A stretch of DNA of 14,713 nucleotides from Pirellulaceae bacterium. GTDB lineage: Bacteria; Planctomycetota; Planctomycetia; Pirellulales; Pirellulaceae. The stretch is taken from assembly GCA_013002105.1 (NCBI GenBank), contig JABDKS010001086.1, positions 1-14,713 on the forward strand, written 5' to 3'. The notes below the pieces were generated by a model. That model was not told the origin of the DNA, ran no database searches, and saw only the letters and a list, made by a program, of their open reading frames with translations. Of the stretch, positions 6,145-12,647 are shown in pieces (position 1 is the first letter of the stretch; each line of letters opens with the position of its first letter). A program made the translations under genes and the position numbers.

Positions 6145-7278
6145 ATGTATCACGTCGAACGAACTTCGGACCTTTCCTCGCTGCTAGCCCAGGCAGACCT
6201 ATGGAATGACCTTGCGTGCGGCATCCCGTTTCGCGAGACATCCTGGATAGCCGCTTGGTGGCGACAGTTCGGGCAGGGGCAAGAGGCGTACATCTTGGTG
6301 GCACGCGACCAAGACAACGCGGTTCGCGGAATCCTGCCGCTTTACGTGCGAAACCAATCGGGTAGCTCGCGAACCTTGGCGATGATTGGTGACAGCATTG
6401 CCTACAGTGACTACGTGTCAGTCCTCGCACGACCAGACGACGGCGTCGAAGTCGCGAAATCGTTCGGGCAGTTTTTGGCCAACCATATTGGCTCCAATGA
6501 TGGTTGGGACATGATCGATATCGATGGCGTCGTCGAGGGCGACCAGCCAATGACCGCATTGATGAGAGAGTTACGTGATGGCGGATCGATGGTTCACGCC
6601 CATTCGCGAATGAACACCTGGTTTCGACCGCGTGAGGCGAACTGGGACGATCACCTGAAACGATTCAGTAAGACGCAACGTCGCAAAATGCGGCGTTGGA
6701 GCGAAAAGGTAGGTACGGTTGCGGGTTTGGAAAAACACCTACCCGAGTCAATCGATGAGGCCTTGTCGAGTCTGGACGCCCTGATTGACCTGCACCAACG
6801 GCGATGGAATAGCGTGGGCGAAGCGGGCAGTTATGCGTCTGCAGCGTTTCGCGAGTTTATTGTCGACTGCACGACCGACTTCTGCAGTCGCGGCCGACTT
6901 CACCTGCCCACTTTGACCTTTCAAGGACGGCCGGTCAGCAGCGAATTGCATTTCGTCGGTGGAAACCGGCGTCTGTACTGCTACAGCAGCGGATATGACA
7001 TCCAACAAACAGAACTGGAACCAGGCCGAATCTTAACGGTCGAAACGTTACACGATCTCTACCGCCTGGACTTCGACGGTATCGATTACCTGCGCGGCGA
7101 TGAACCCTACAAGAAGCGAATGTCAGCCGCCCCGACACGCGTCCTCCGCGTGCTAGCGACGGCACCCTCGCTGTTGCCCCGACTACGGCATGCCGCTTGG
7201 TGGACCGGTTTTGAAATGAAACAGTGGATGCGACGCCGAACGGGTCGCAAACTGGTCGAAGTCGTTGACCTGGCCTGA
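6145..7278 (+). CDS. GNAT-fold acyltransferase, FemAB/CelD (BioF2-like) type
   Basis: Predicted cytoplasmic N-acyltransferase of the FemAB-related family (Acetyltransf_6), which transfers acyl or aminoacyl groups in envelope, polysaccharide or lipid biosynthesis. The domain core starts near SKTQRRKMRRW (175-185) and continues through LHQRRW (216-221), a strand in LTFQGRPVSSELHFVGG (257-273), YCYSSGYD (278-285), EPGRILTVETL (292-302) and the diagnostic C-terminal DYLRGDEPYKKR (314-325). The N-terminal part, with WIAAWWRQFG, resembles the first half of the tandem GNAT fold. No signal peptide is seen. I chose ATG at 6145; TTG at 6136 adds three residues. No Shine-Dalgarno is visible. Length is 377 aa, usual for the group. 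The acceptor is unknown; no sugar or exopolysaccharide genes adjoin it to suggest one. It ends 57 nt before a bidirectional terminator. Confidence 0.87.
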   Translation: MYHVERTSDLSSLLAQADLWNDLACGIPFRETSWIAAWWRQFGQGQEAYILVARDQDNAVRGILPLYVRNQSGSSRTLAMIGDSIAYSDYVSVLARPDDGVEVAKSFGQFLANHIGSNDGWDMIDIDGVVEGDQPMTALMRELRDGGSMVHAHSRMNTWFRPREANWDDHLKRFSKTQRRKMRRWSEKVGTVAGLEKHLPESIDEALSSLDALIDLHQRRWNSVGEAGSYASAAFREFIVDCTTDFCSRGRLHLPTLTFQGRPVSSELHFVGGNRRLYCYSSGYDIQQTELEPGRILTVETLHDLYRLDFDGIDYLRGDEPYKKRMSAAPTRVLRVLATAPSLLPRLRHAAWWTGFEMKQWMRRRTGRKLVEVVDLA

Positions 7279-7335
7279 TCACAAACCTGGGTCACTCGCG
7301 ATATTCAATCAGTTGCTCCAGTGTTTGCTTCGAAC

Positions 7336-7378
7336 AAAAAAAAGGCCGACGACCATTCATTGGCACGTCGACCTTTTT
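7336..7378. terminator. Bidirectional intrinsic terminator
   Basis: AAAAAGG (7339-7345) pairs with CCTTTTT (7372-7378), then after a C/A mismatch CGACG (7347-7351) pairs with CGTCG (7366-7370); the loop is 14 nt. The plus strand ends in T5 and the minus strand in T8, so it serves both the acyltransferase gene (+) and the 225-aa secreted protein gene (-). Confidence 0.82.
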
Positions 7379-7390
7379 GATTAGCAGCAA

Positions 7391-7410
7391 GCGAGCTGAA
7401 ACCAGCTCGC
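7391..7410. repeat. Perfect 8-bp hairpin after the 225-aa gene
   Basis: GCGAGCTG (7391-7398) and CAGCTCGC (7403-7410) pair around the 4-nt loop AAAC. It lies 11 nt beyond the stop codon of the minus-strand gene and just before the bidirectional terminator. It has no T-run and may stabilise the mRNA 3' end. Confidence 0.5.
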
Positions 7411-7421
7411 CTCAGATTGAC

Positions 7422-8099
7422 TTATCGACCATATCGTGTTGGAGCGACATTCCGCGGGTAAAGCACAGACGATCCCGATCGCGTTGGAGCGGGTTTGGCT
7501 GCGGCTGCGGGGTTCGTCTTTGCTGTCGAACGACTGTTCGGTGCAGGTGCCGCTGCTGGAGCCGCTGGCTTCGCAGGCAAGCTGGTTGCGCCGGTTCGAG
7601 CGTTGGCCAAGATCCAACGTTTGCCATTCAGGCCTGTGTGGGAATTCCACGTCAACCCAGGAACGAACAAAATCGATTCGATGTTTTGACCATTGATGGC
7701 AGCGTTGCCCCATTCGGTTTCGATCGTCACGAGTTTGACATCGGTTGCACCGGTGATCGAGTCACCGTTGAGCATAACGACGGTCGTTGATGCATTGTCA
7801 GCCGAAGCAAAACGGATACCGGCGACTTCCGAAAGTGGAATGCTGGCGACACCAAACGAGGTACGCATTTCCAGGGCGGTCGAGTCCATTAGCGTACCAG
7901 ACAGCTTGGTCGAGCCGATCAAGTCTGCAGTGATGCTAAGTGGGCGTACTTTTGCGACCGACTTCGCGACGGTCGCGGAGGACTTAGACTTGGCGGCATC
8001 CGCTTTGTCGTCGGCATTGGCGGTGGGTGCAACGAAGGATGTCAGTGCGGCCAAGGCAGCAGCGGCAACTACGTTGCGGATAGAGAAAACAGTTTTCAT
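7422..8099 (-). CDS. Secreted protein with beta-rich domain and Pro/Ala-rich tail, function unknown
   Basis: A 225-aa protein, likely exported. The signal peptide is MKTVFSIRNVV followed by an Ala-rich hydrophobic stretch, with cleavage near TANA (about residue 29). A Lys/Ala/Ser-rich linker follows. A beta-rich domain at about 50-150 has a recurring pattern, 'G.l.L...fG...iPl.ev..I.F': LSGTLMDSTALEMRTSFG, ASIPLSEVAGIRF, and the echo DVKLVTIETEWGNAAI ... IESILF. I have seen this type only in planctomycete secreted proteins and cannot name its role. Residues about 175-215 are low-complexity Pro/Ala/Lys, perhaps a wall-spanning or flexible tail. The reading frame extends upstream to 8252, but ATG at 8099 with GGAGAG 7 nt upstream and an immediate signal peptide is clearly the start. 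Confidence 0.78.
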   Translation of the reverse strand: MKTVFSIRNVVAAAALAALTSFVAPTANADDKADAAKSKSSATVAKSVAKVRPLSITADLIGSTKLSGTLMDSTALEMRTSFGVASIPLSEVAGIRFASADNASTTVVMLNGDSITGATDVKLVTIETEWGNAAINGQNIESILFVPGLTWNSHTGLNGKRWILANARTGATSLPAKPAAPAAAPAPNSRSTAKTNPAAAAKPAPTRSGSSVLYPRNVAPTRYGR

Positions 8100-8106
8100 C
8101 GAGAAA

Positions 8107-8112
8107 CTCTCC
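8107..8112 (-). promoter_or_regulatory. Ribosome binding site deciding the 225-aa gene start
   Basis: GGAGAG on the minus strand lies 7 nt before the ATG at 8099. This favours the short form, beginning at the signal peptide, over the 51-residue longer open frame. Confidence 0.7.
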
Positions 8113-8323
8113 AGGAGAAAAACACAGGTGTGGAACCAATTGAGTTGTGTATGTCGCGGACAGGTGCGACCCGTAGGACCGAAACTAGTTCGCCCAATGG
8201 GGGAGTCACTGAAATCCGTGAAAGAATCACCCTGATTGAACTTCGACCGCAAGCAGAATCATTGCACCCGTTAAAACCGGAACTTTGGGCCCGTCGGAAG
8301 TCAGTTCAGCGGCACCGGCGCAT
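8113..8323. other. Intergenic region upstream of the 225-aa gene
   Basis: Presumed promoter and leader region of the minus-strand 225-aa gene, bounded on the right by the terminator at 8324-8361. I found no convincing -35/-10 pair and no coding sequence. Confidence 0.4.
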
Positions 8324-8361
8324 AAAAAAACCGCCGCTACCAGTTGCCTGATAGCGGCGGT
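8324..8361 (-). terminator. Strong intrinsic terminator of the YTV protein gene
   Basis: A perfect 10-bp GC-rich stem, ACCGCCGCTA (8330-8339) with TAGCGGCGGT (8352-8361), and a 12-nt loop. On the minus strand it is followed by seven T (8330-8324). It lies about 107 nt past the stop codon of the YTV protein gene and separates that gene from the next minus-strand gene. Confidence 0.9.
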
Positions 8362-8468
8362 CCCAACTCAACAGCAGGTTGCTCCGCTGTGAATCCTCGT
8401 GACCGCAAAGGGTCACTTTCTACTGTACTGGTCGCTCTGGATCGTGCTCATCGCACGATCGTCAGCGA

Positions 8469-10286
8469 CTAATTGCATCCGCAAGGCGATCCGGCTGGAA
8501 CACCGCATCCGCCACACGCTGGTGCGATCGTCGCGGCAGGTGCACATCCACATCCCGCAGCACCACTACCGATCACAGCACCGCCGGCAGGAGCGCCAAC
8601 AGCACCCATGCCCATCGATGCACCATTGTCGGCGGCCGAGCAAGGACAAACGCCCTGTTCTTCGACGACACGCGGCACCATCTTGCAAACTTGAACCTGA
8701 CGTTCTTCGGTTGCTGTGTAAGGAACCTCACAGGTGTACTCTTCGATTTGCTCTTCAGGGCAGCGCTCGTATCGCGTTTCTTGATATGCCTCTTGGACAT
8801 ACTCAGGAACGTTGTACGTGTAGCTGATTTCCTTGGAACGTGGCTCGGTTTTGTACGTGATGTGAGGAATCGTTTGCGTCTTGGTCTTCGTGACGTACGT
8901 CAATTCCTTTCGCATACGAGTACGAGGCTCTTCGACGTACTTGACTTGCTTTCGCATTCGCGTTCGCTCTTCGTCTACGTAGACACAAGCCTTTTTAGTA
9001 CCGGTACGTTGCTCGGCACGGTAAACGATTCGAGTGCACTCGTAAGGTACTTGTGTGACCTGTTGCTCGAATACCGTATACGACATGACTTGATCACGAT
9101 TCTCTGTCGAAGCGACGGCAACTTGTTCCGTCTGAACGTTTGGAACCCAGACCTTTTGAGTCATCGTCGTAGTACCGCAACCGGCTCCACCAGCTCCAGC
9201 TCCAGCACCAGCACCAGCAAGTCCGCCGGCACCTGCTGCGCCAGCAGCCGCTGGTCCACATCCGCCGGCACCCGAACCACATCCGGCGGGAGCTGGACAG
9301 CAACTTACCGTCGCGCATCCGCCGCAACGACTCGATCCACAACCACCGCAAGCTGACTTGCAACCGTGATGACCGAGCAATCGTCCCAACAGACCTCCAC
9401 GACCAGCTGAACGTCCACCGCCATTTCCATAGCCGTAGCCAGCACCAGGTCCCGCAGCAGCTGCAGGAACCTCGACGATGCGATCTTCCCAATGACCGTA
9501 GTCTTTGGTAACCGTTTCCATTCGCGTCGTCGGCACGCACACTTGAACGGTGCGAGTTTTCGTGACGGGAACAGCGTTCACAACGTTTTTCATGCGTTGT
9601 TCGCTAACAGCGTGAGGAATATTCACTGTGTAGGTGAATGTTTCGTCACGCAACTGAGCTACCTTGACCGTATAGGTCTCGGGAACGTCAATCAGTTGTG
9701 GAACACGTACCGTGTACTGTTCGGGAACTTCGTTCCAGACGGGAACGGTTTCCGTCAGCGTAACGGTCTTTTCCGACTTAACGGGAACAAGAACGGAATA
9801 AGTGACCGTCTTCTTCTCGGTCTTCGGCACTTGTACGACCTTACTGCGGTACTTCGTCTCTGTTACAGGAACCGAGTTGTAAACAGTCTTGGTTCGATAA
9901 CGAGTTTCGGTCCGCATCTTGGTGACACAGACAACTTGTGTCTCAGTCACGTATTTTGGCTCCAGCACGACCTTGTACATCGTGATGGGTTCGCACAGAG
10001 AGTCTGCACCAAGAAATTCGCTGCCGGCCGCGGGGCCAGCCACAATTTCACCGCCGAACATCATGCCGGCGCCACCACCTAAAGCAGCGGAGCCCGCTGC
10101 ACAATCTGCGGCACCGCCGCATCCACTTCCAATCGCGACTCCGCCGCATCCGGCAGAGACAGTCATGGGTGCACTTGCGCACGGGTCACTACACCCGCCA
10201 CATGGTGCACAATTGCCGGCCCAACCTAATGTGGCCGTCGTCAGCAATGCGGCTGACACGCTCAAAGTTCTTGCAACCCACTTCAC
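8469..10286 (-). CDS. Cysteine-rich YTV-motif cell-surface protein
   Basis: A 605-aa exported protein of the planctomycete 'YTV' type, a class proposed from Rhodopirellula to be part of the proteinaceous, disulfide-linked cell wall. A signal peptide (about 1-23, ending LGWA) precedes a Cys/Gly-rich head (26-65). The first beta-rich half (about 105-275) is full of Y-T-V and V-P-V motifs (TVTYSVLVPV, YTVRVPQ, YTVKVAQ, YTVNIP). A Gly/Ala/Cys low-complexity centre (about 275-375) separates it from a second half (about 375-550) with SYTVFEQQV, ERTRMRK and SYTYNVPEY. A Cys/Gly tail ends PCGCN. There are about 33 cysteines. Each half contains a 14-residue tandem duplication. I chose GTG at 10284-10286 because GGAGG lies 9 nt upstream and the signal peptide begins there; the upstream GTG at 10328 has neither. 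The strong ribosome site and terminator suggest high expression. The wall role is known for the class but inferred here. Confidence 0.9.
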   Translation of the reverse strand: MKWVARTLSVSAALLTTATLGWAGNCAPCGGCSDPCASAPMTVSAGCGGVAIGSGCGGAADCAAGSAALGGGAGMMFGGEIVAGPAAGSEFLGADSLCEPITMYKVVLEPKYVTETQVVCVTKMRTETRYRTKTVYNSVPVTETKYRSKVVQVPKTEKKTVTYSVLVPVKSEKTVTLTETVPVWNEVPEQYTVRVPQLIDVPETYTVKVAQLRDETFTYTVNIPHAVSEQRMKNVVNAVPVTKTRTVQVCVPTTRMETVTKDYGHWEDRIVEVPAAAAGPGAGYGYGNGGGRSAGRGGLLGRLLGHHGCKSACGGCGSSRCGGCATVSCCPAPAGCGSGAGGCGPAAAGAAGAGGLAGAGAGAGAGGAGCGTTTMTQKVWVPNVQTEQVAVASTENRDQVMSYTVFEQQVTQVPYECTRIVYRAEQRTGTKKACVYVDEERTRMRKQVKYVEEPRTRMRKELTYVTKTKTQTIPHITYKTEPRSKEISYTYNVPEYVQEAYQETRYERCPEEQIEEYTCEVPYTATEERQVQVCKMVPRVVEEQGVCPCSAADNGASMGMGAVGAPAGGAVIGSGAAGCGCAPAATIAPACGGCGVPAGSPCGCN

Positions 10287-10295
10287 GGTTGGGTT

Positions 10296-10300
10296 CCTCC
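10296..10300 (-). promoter_or_regulatory. Strong ribosome binding site of the YTV protein gene
   Basis: GGAGG on the minus strand, 9 nt before GTG at 10286. It is the best Shine-Dalgarno match noted in the window and sets the start 14 codons inside the longest open frame. Confidence 0.8.
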
Positions 10301-10786
10301 AATCTCGGGAAAAACGTAACGTAAACACGTTGTGGCTGCCTAACGTTGCGGTCGAAAACAGATCGACACTCGTTCAGCGAGCTAGCCACATCCCCCGAGC
10401 GGCATACAGTCGACAATAGATGCAAAAAGTGAACATACAATCCGCAACAGCAAGAAATTCTGGAAAACCTCTACCTTCACCCTTCGTGGTCAATCGCAGA
10501 TTATGCAGCGCGCATCGTTTTTTACTGCATAACCGACGCTTCCAGAACAAACGGACGTCAAATTTCGCAAATGGCCCGGCACTGGTTCAGAAACATTCGC
10601 AAGGATCTCGATCCGAATTAGCCTCGAATTTCAACTTCCACCAGCGTCTCGTTACTGTCGTCACCCTGATGCCGCCCGTACACAAATCTGTGCCGTGACA
10701 GCTCAGCCGGACGAATCAACCGCGTAACGCTGGTCGATCACACCACCCGACCACAACGCCCATTGTTGGCCAAACCATCCATTGGC
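10301..10786. other. Divergent intergenic region between YTV and TPR genes
   Basis: About 490 nt that must contain promoters for the strongly equipped YTV gene (-) and the TPR gene (+). I see no confident -35/-10 pair. The only clear structure is the inverted repeat at 10501-10532. Short open frames here have no family features. Confidence 0.4.
10501..10532. repeat. Perfect 8-bp inverted repeat, 16-nt spacer
   Basis: TTATGCAG (10501-10508) and CTGCATAA (10525-10532) are exact complements, in the middle of the divergent region between the YTV and TPR genes. The spacer contains a T6 run. It could be an operator shared by both promoters or a hairpin; no further support. Confidence 0.4.
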
Positions 10787-10792
10787 AAGGAA
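10787..10792 (+). promoter_or_regulatory. Ribosome binding site deciding the TPR gene start
   Basis: AAGGAA lies 7 nt before GTG at 10800. It supports that start over TTG at 10782, which overlaps the site's surroundings, and over ATG at 10809. Confidence 0.7.
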
Positions 10793-10799
10793 TCTATCC

Positions 10800-12158
10800 G
10801 TGAAACGCATGACCCACCGCTGCTGTACCGCGATCATCCGTCGCGGCCGATTCGTTCTTGGCGCTGCCGTGCTCCTGGGCACTTTCAGTTCGCAGATCCT
10901 CGCCGCTGCTCCATTTGTCGAACCGGTCGTGGCCCGCGTCGAAATGAAATTGACCGCCGACGAAAAGGTCGTCGATGTGATCGAGCCCGGCGATCTACTG
11001 ACAGTGATCGAAGAACGAGACGATGAATATGTCATCGTCACGCACGATGGGACCAAGGGAGCCGTCAGCAAAGTCAATGCGGTCCGGATTGCTGAATCAG
11101 GAGACATCTACACCGAATTGATCCAACGACATCCTGACGAAGGCCGTTATTACACACTTCGTGCCTCGTCGTGGTGGGCGCTTGGAAAAGCCCAGGAAGC
11201 GCTGGATGATTTCGACCAAGCCATCGAGCTTGGCTACACGGAGGCGCACGCTTACACCAGTCGCGGTCTGTTCCACGCTGCAATTGGCAACTACGACGAA
11301 GCAATCGCAGACTACCAGCAAGCGATCAAGATGAATCCCGACGATGTCGCACCGTACATCAATCGCGCGGCCGTCTTAATGCAAACTCGAGAGTTTGATT
11401 CAGCAGCGAAAGACTACACAACCGCTTTGAAGCAAAAGCCCGATGACGCATCGCTCTTGCACCAAAGAGCCATCGCTTTTAAATCTGCGGGCGAATTTGC
11501 GAAAGCCATCGCCGATTTTGACACGATCTTGAAAAGCAACGAACGTGACATTACCGCTGTCATGGGACGCGGATACATCAAGTTTCAACAGGGCGATCAC
11601 CAAGGAGCCGCCGATGACTTTACATTGGCCATCGACCTGAATCCCGAAGATGCCGTTGCACGTAACAACCGTGGATACAACCTGCATCAAATCGGACAAT
11701 ATGCCGCCGCACTGAAAGACTACAACCAAGCGATCAAGCTAGCACCCAGGTACGCCCTGGCCCTCCAGAACCGTGCCTGGTTGCTGGCAACGGTCACCGA
11801 CGAATCGATTCGCGATCCCCACATCGCAATCGATTCGGCACGCATTGCCTGCGAAATCACCAACTACGAAAACGTTGGTGATCTCTCCGCACTCGCCGCC
11901 TCGTTGGCGGCCGCAGGGAAATTCGAAGACGCCGTCGGCTGGCAAGAAAAGGTTGTCGAGATGGTCGATGCGAATTACAAACCCTTCGCCGAAAAAACAT
12001 TAGCGCGATACGAGAACGAGCGGCCATTCGCAGCTGACCCAGATAAAGCGAATGCCGACGAAAAGGCGGCGGCCGAAGCGGAAGCGGAAGCCAAAGAAAA
12101 GAAAAAGCAGGCGAACAGAAATGATGCACGTGATGACGTGGTCGACGAAAAAGCCTAG
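10800..12158 (+). CDS. Secreted SH3-like / tetratricopeptide repeat protein
   Basis: A 452-aa exported protein. A long signal peptide has a basic start (MKRMTHRCC, RRGRF), a hydrophobic core and probable cleavage near ILAAA (about 35-37). Residues about 40-97 form a small SH3-like beta domain (DVIEPGDLLTVIEERDDEYVIV ... GAVSK). From about 110 to 320 there are roughly six TPR units of 34 residues, recognisable by the recurring 'Y...G..y..A...Y..AI...P' pattern: YTSRGLFHAAIGNYDEAIAD, RGYIKFQQGDHQGAADDF and NRGYNLHQIGQYAAALKDYN are clear copies. A degenerate helical pair follows (about 350-395). The tail (about 415-452) is highly charged, Ala/Glu/Lys-rich, probably helical or coiled coil. TPRs mediate protein-protein contacts, so a periplasmic scaffold is the natural inference; the partner is unknown. 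GTG start with AAGGAA 7 nt upstream. Confidence 0.92.
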   Translation: MKRMTHRCCTAIIRRGRFVLGAAVLLGTFSSQILAAAPFVEPVVARVEMKLTADEKVVDVIEPGDLLTVIEERDDEYVIVTHDGTKGAVSKVNAVRIAESGDIYTELIQRHPDEGRYYTLRASSWWALGKAQEALDDFDQAIELGYTEAHAYTSRGLFHAAIGNYDEAIADYQQAIKMNPDDVAPYINRAAVLMQTREFDSAAKDYTTALKQKPDDASLLHQRAIAFKSAGEFAKAIADFDTILKSNERDITAVMGRGYIKFQQGDHQGAADDFTLAIDLNPEDAVARNNRGYNLHQIGQYAAALKDYNQAIKLAPRYALALQNRAWLLATVTDESIRDPHIAIDSARIACEITNYENVGDLSALAASLAAAGKFEDAVGWQEKVVEMVDANYKPFAEKTLARYENERPFAADPDKANADEKAAAEAEAEAKEKKKQANRNDARDDVVDEKA

Positions 12159-12189
12159 CTCGAACCGGAGTCTCGTTTACGTTCCATCG

Positions 12190-12227
12190 AAAAAACGCTT
12201 CCAACCATCTGTTGGAAGCGTTTTTTT
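12190..12227. terminator. Very strong bidirectional intrinsic terminator
   Basis: AAAAAACGCTTCCAAC (12190-12205) pairs perfectly with GTTGGAAGCGTTTTTT (12211-12226) around a 5-nt loop, and T-runs follow on both strands. It ends the TPR gene (+) and the oxidase operon (-), whose last stop codon is 30 nt away. Confidence 0.95.
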
Positions 12228-12256
12228 ATTCGGCCAATTTGTGACAAATTACACGT

Positions 12257-12619
12257 CTATTCCGCCGGCGCTGAAATCGGAACCGCGTCGTCAACAGGAA
12301 TGAAGTCCTTGCTGGTCATTTGACTATCACTGAGTGTGAAGATCACAAACAAACCGACAAAAACAAACGAGCCAACAAAGACGATGATGTTGAAGGGCTT
12401 GTCATGTGTCAGGTGCATGAAAAAGGCGCCGACAAGCGTCGCCTTGATCGTTGCGATGACCATGACAATCAAGACATCCAGACCGCCAAAATTAAAGCTG
12501 GCTTGCCCCACGGTGATGATCGTCAACACCGTCAGCGCGGCAAACACCGCCAACAACATGGGAACCGGCATGGGATGGGCGAAATCGTGACCTTCTTCGC
12601 CGTGACCGTGTGCAGACAT
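12257..12619 (-). CDS. ctaF: Cytochrome c oxidase subunit IV, prokaryotic type
   Basis: A small membrane subunit of an aa3/caa3-type heme-copper oxidase (COX4_pro/CtaF-like), 120 aa. After a His-rich cytoplasmic N-terminus (MSAHGHGEEGHDFAH) come three hydrophobic helices at about 20-40, 47-70 and 76-97. The middle helix carries the family pattern KATLVGAFFMHLTH, with Lys at 59 and the following FFMHL, typical of this subunit. It is the last gene of the operon, 28 nt after the subunit III stop, and is followed by a strong terminator. No strong Shine-Dalgarno is visible, so translation may be coupled. Family members are short and weakly conserved; the operon context makes the call secure. Confidence 0.91.
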   Translation of the reverse strand: MSAHGHGEEGHDFAHPMPVPMLLAVFAALTVLTIITVGQASFNFGGLDVLIVMVIATIKATLVGAFFMHLTHDKPFNIIVFVGSFVFVGLFVIFTLSDSQMTSKDFIPVDDAVPISAPAE

Positions 12620-12647
12620 ATCTATGAACCAAGCCTTCGCAAGGGGA

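Noticed and set aside
8100..8252. 51-residue N-terminal extension of the 225-aa protein
   Set aside because: It would bury the signal peptide; the internal ATG at 8099 has a good ribosome site directly upstream.
8324..8361. Possible transposon terminal inverted repeat
   Set aside because: A single GC-rich stem followed by T7 after a stop codon is an intrinsic terminator; no partner repeat or transposase is present.
8691..9356. 221-aa plus-strand frame antisense to the YTV gene, with hydrophobic and Ser/Thr-rich parts
   Set aside because: Complement of the repetitive Val/Thr/Tyr and Gly/Ala/Cys codons of the YTV gene; the sense strand has signal peptide, ribosome site and terminator.
8895..9728. 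CRISPR-like or DNA tandem repeats in the YTV gene
   Set aside because: The repeats are degenerate at DNA level and in frame; they are coding duplications of 14 codons.
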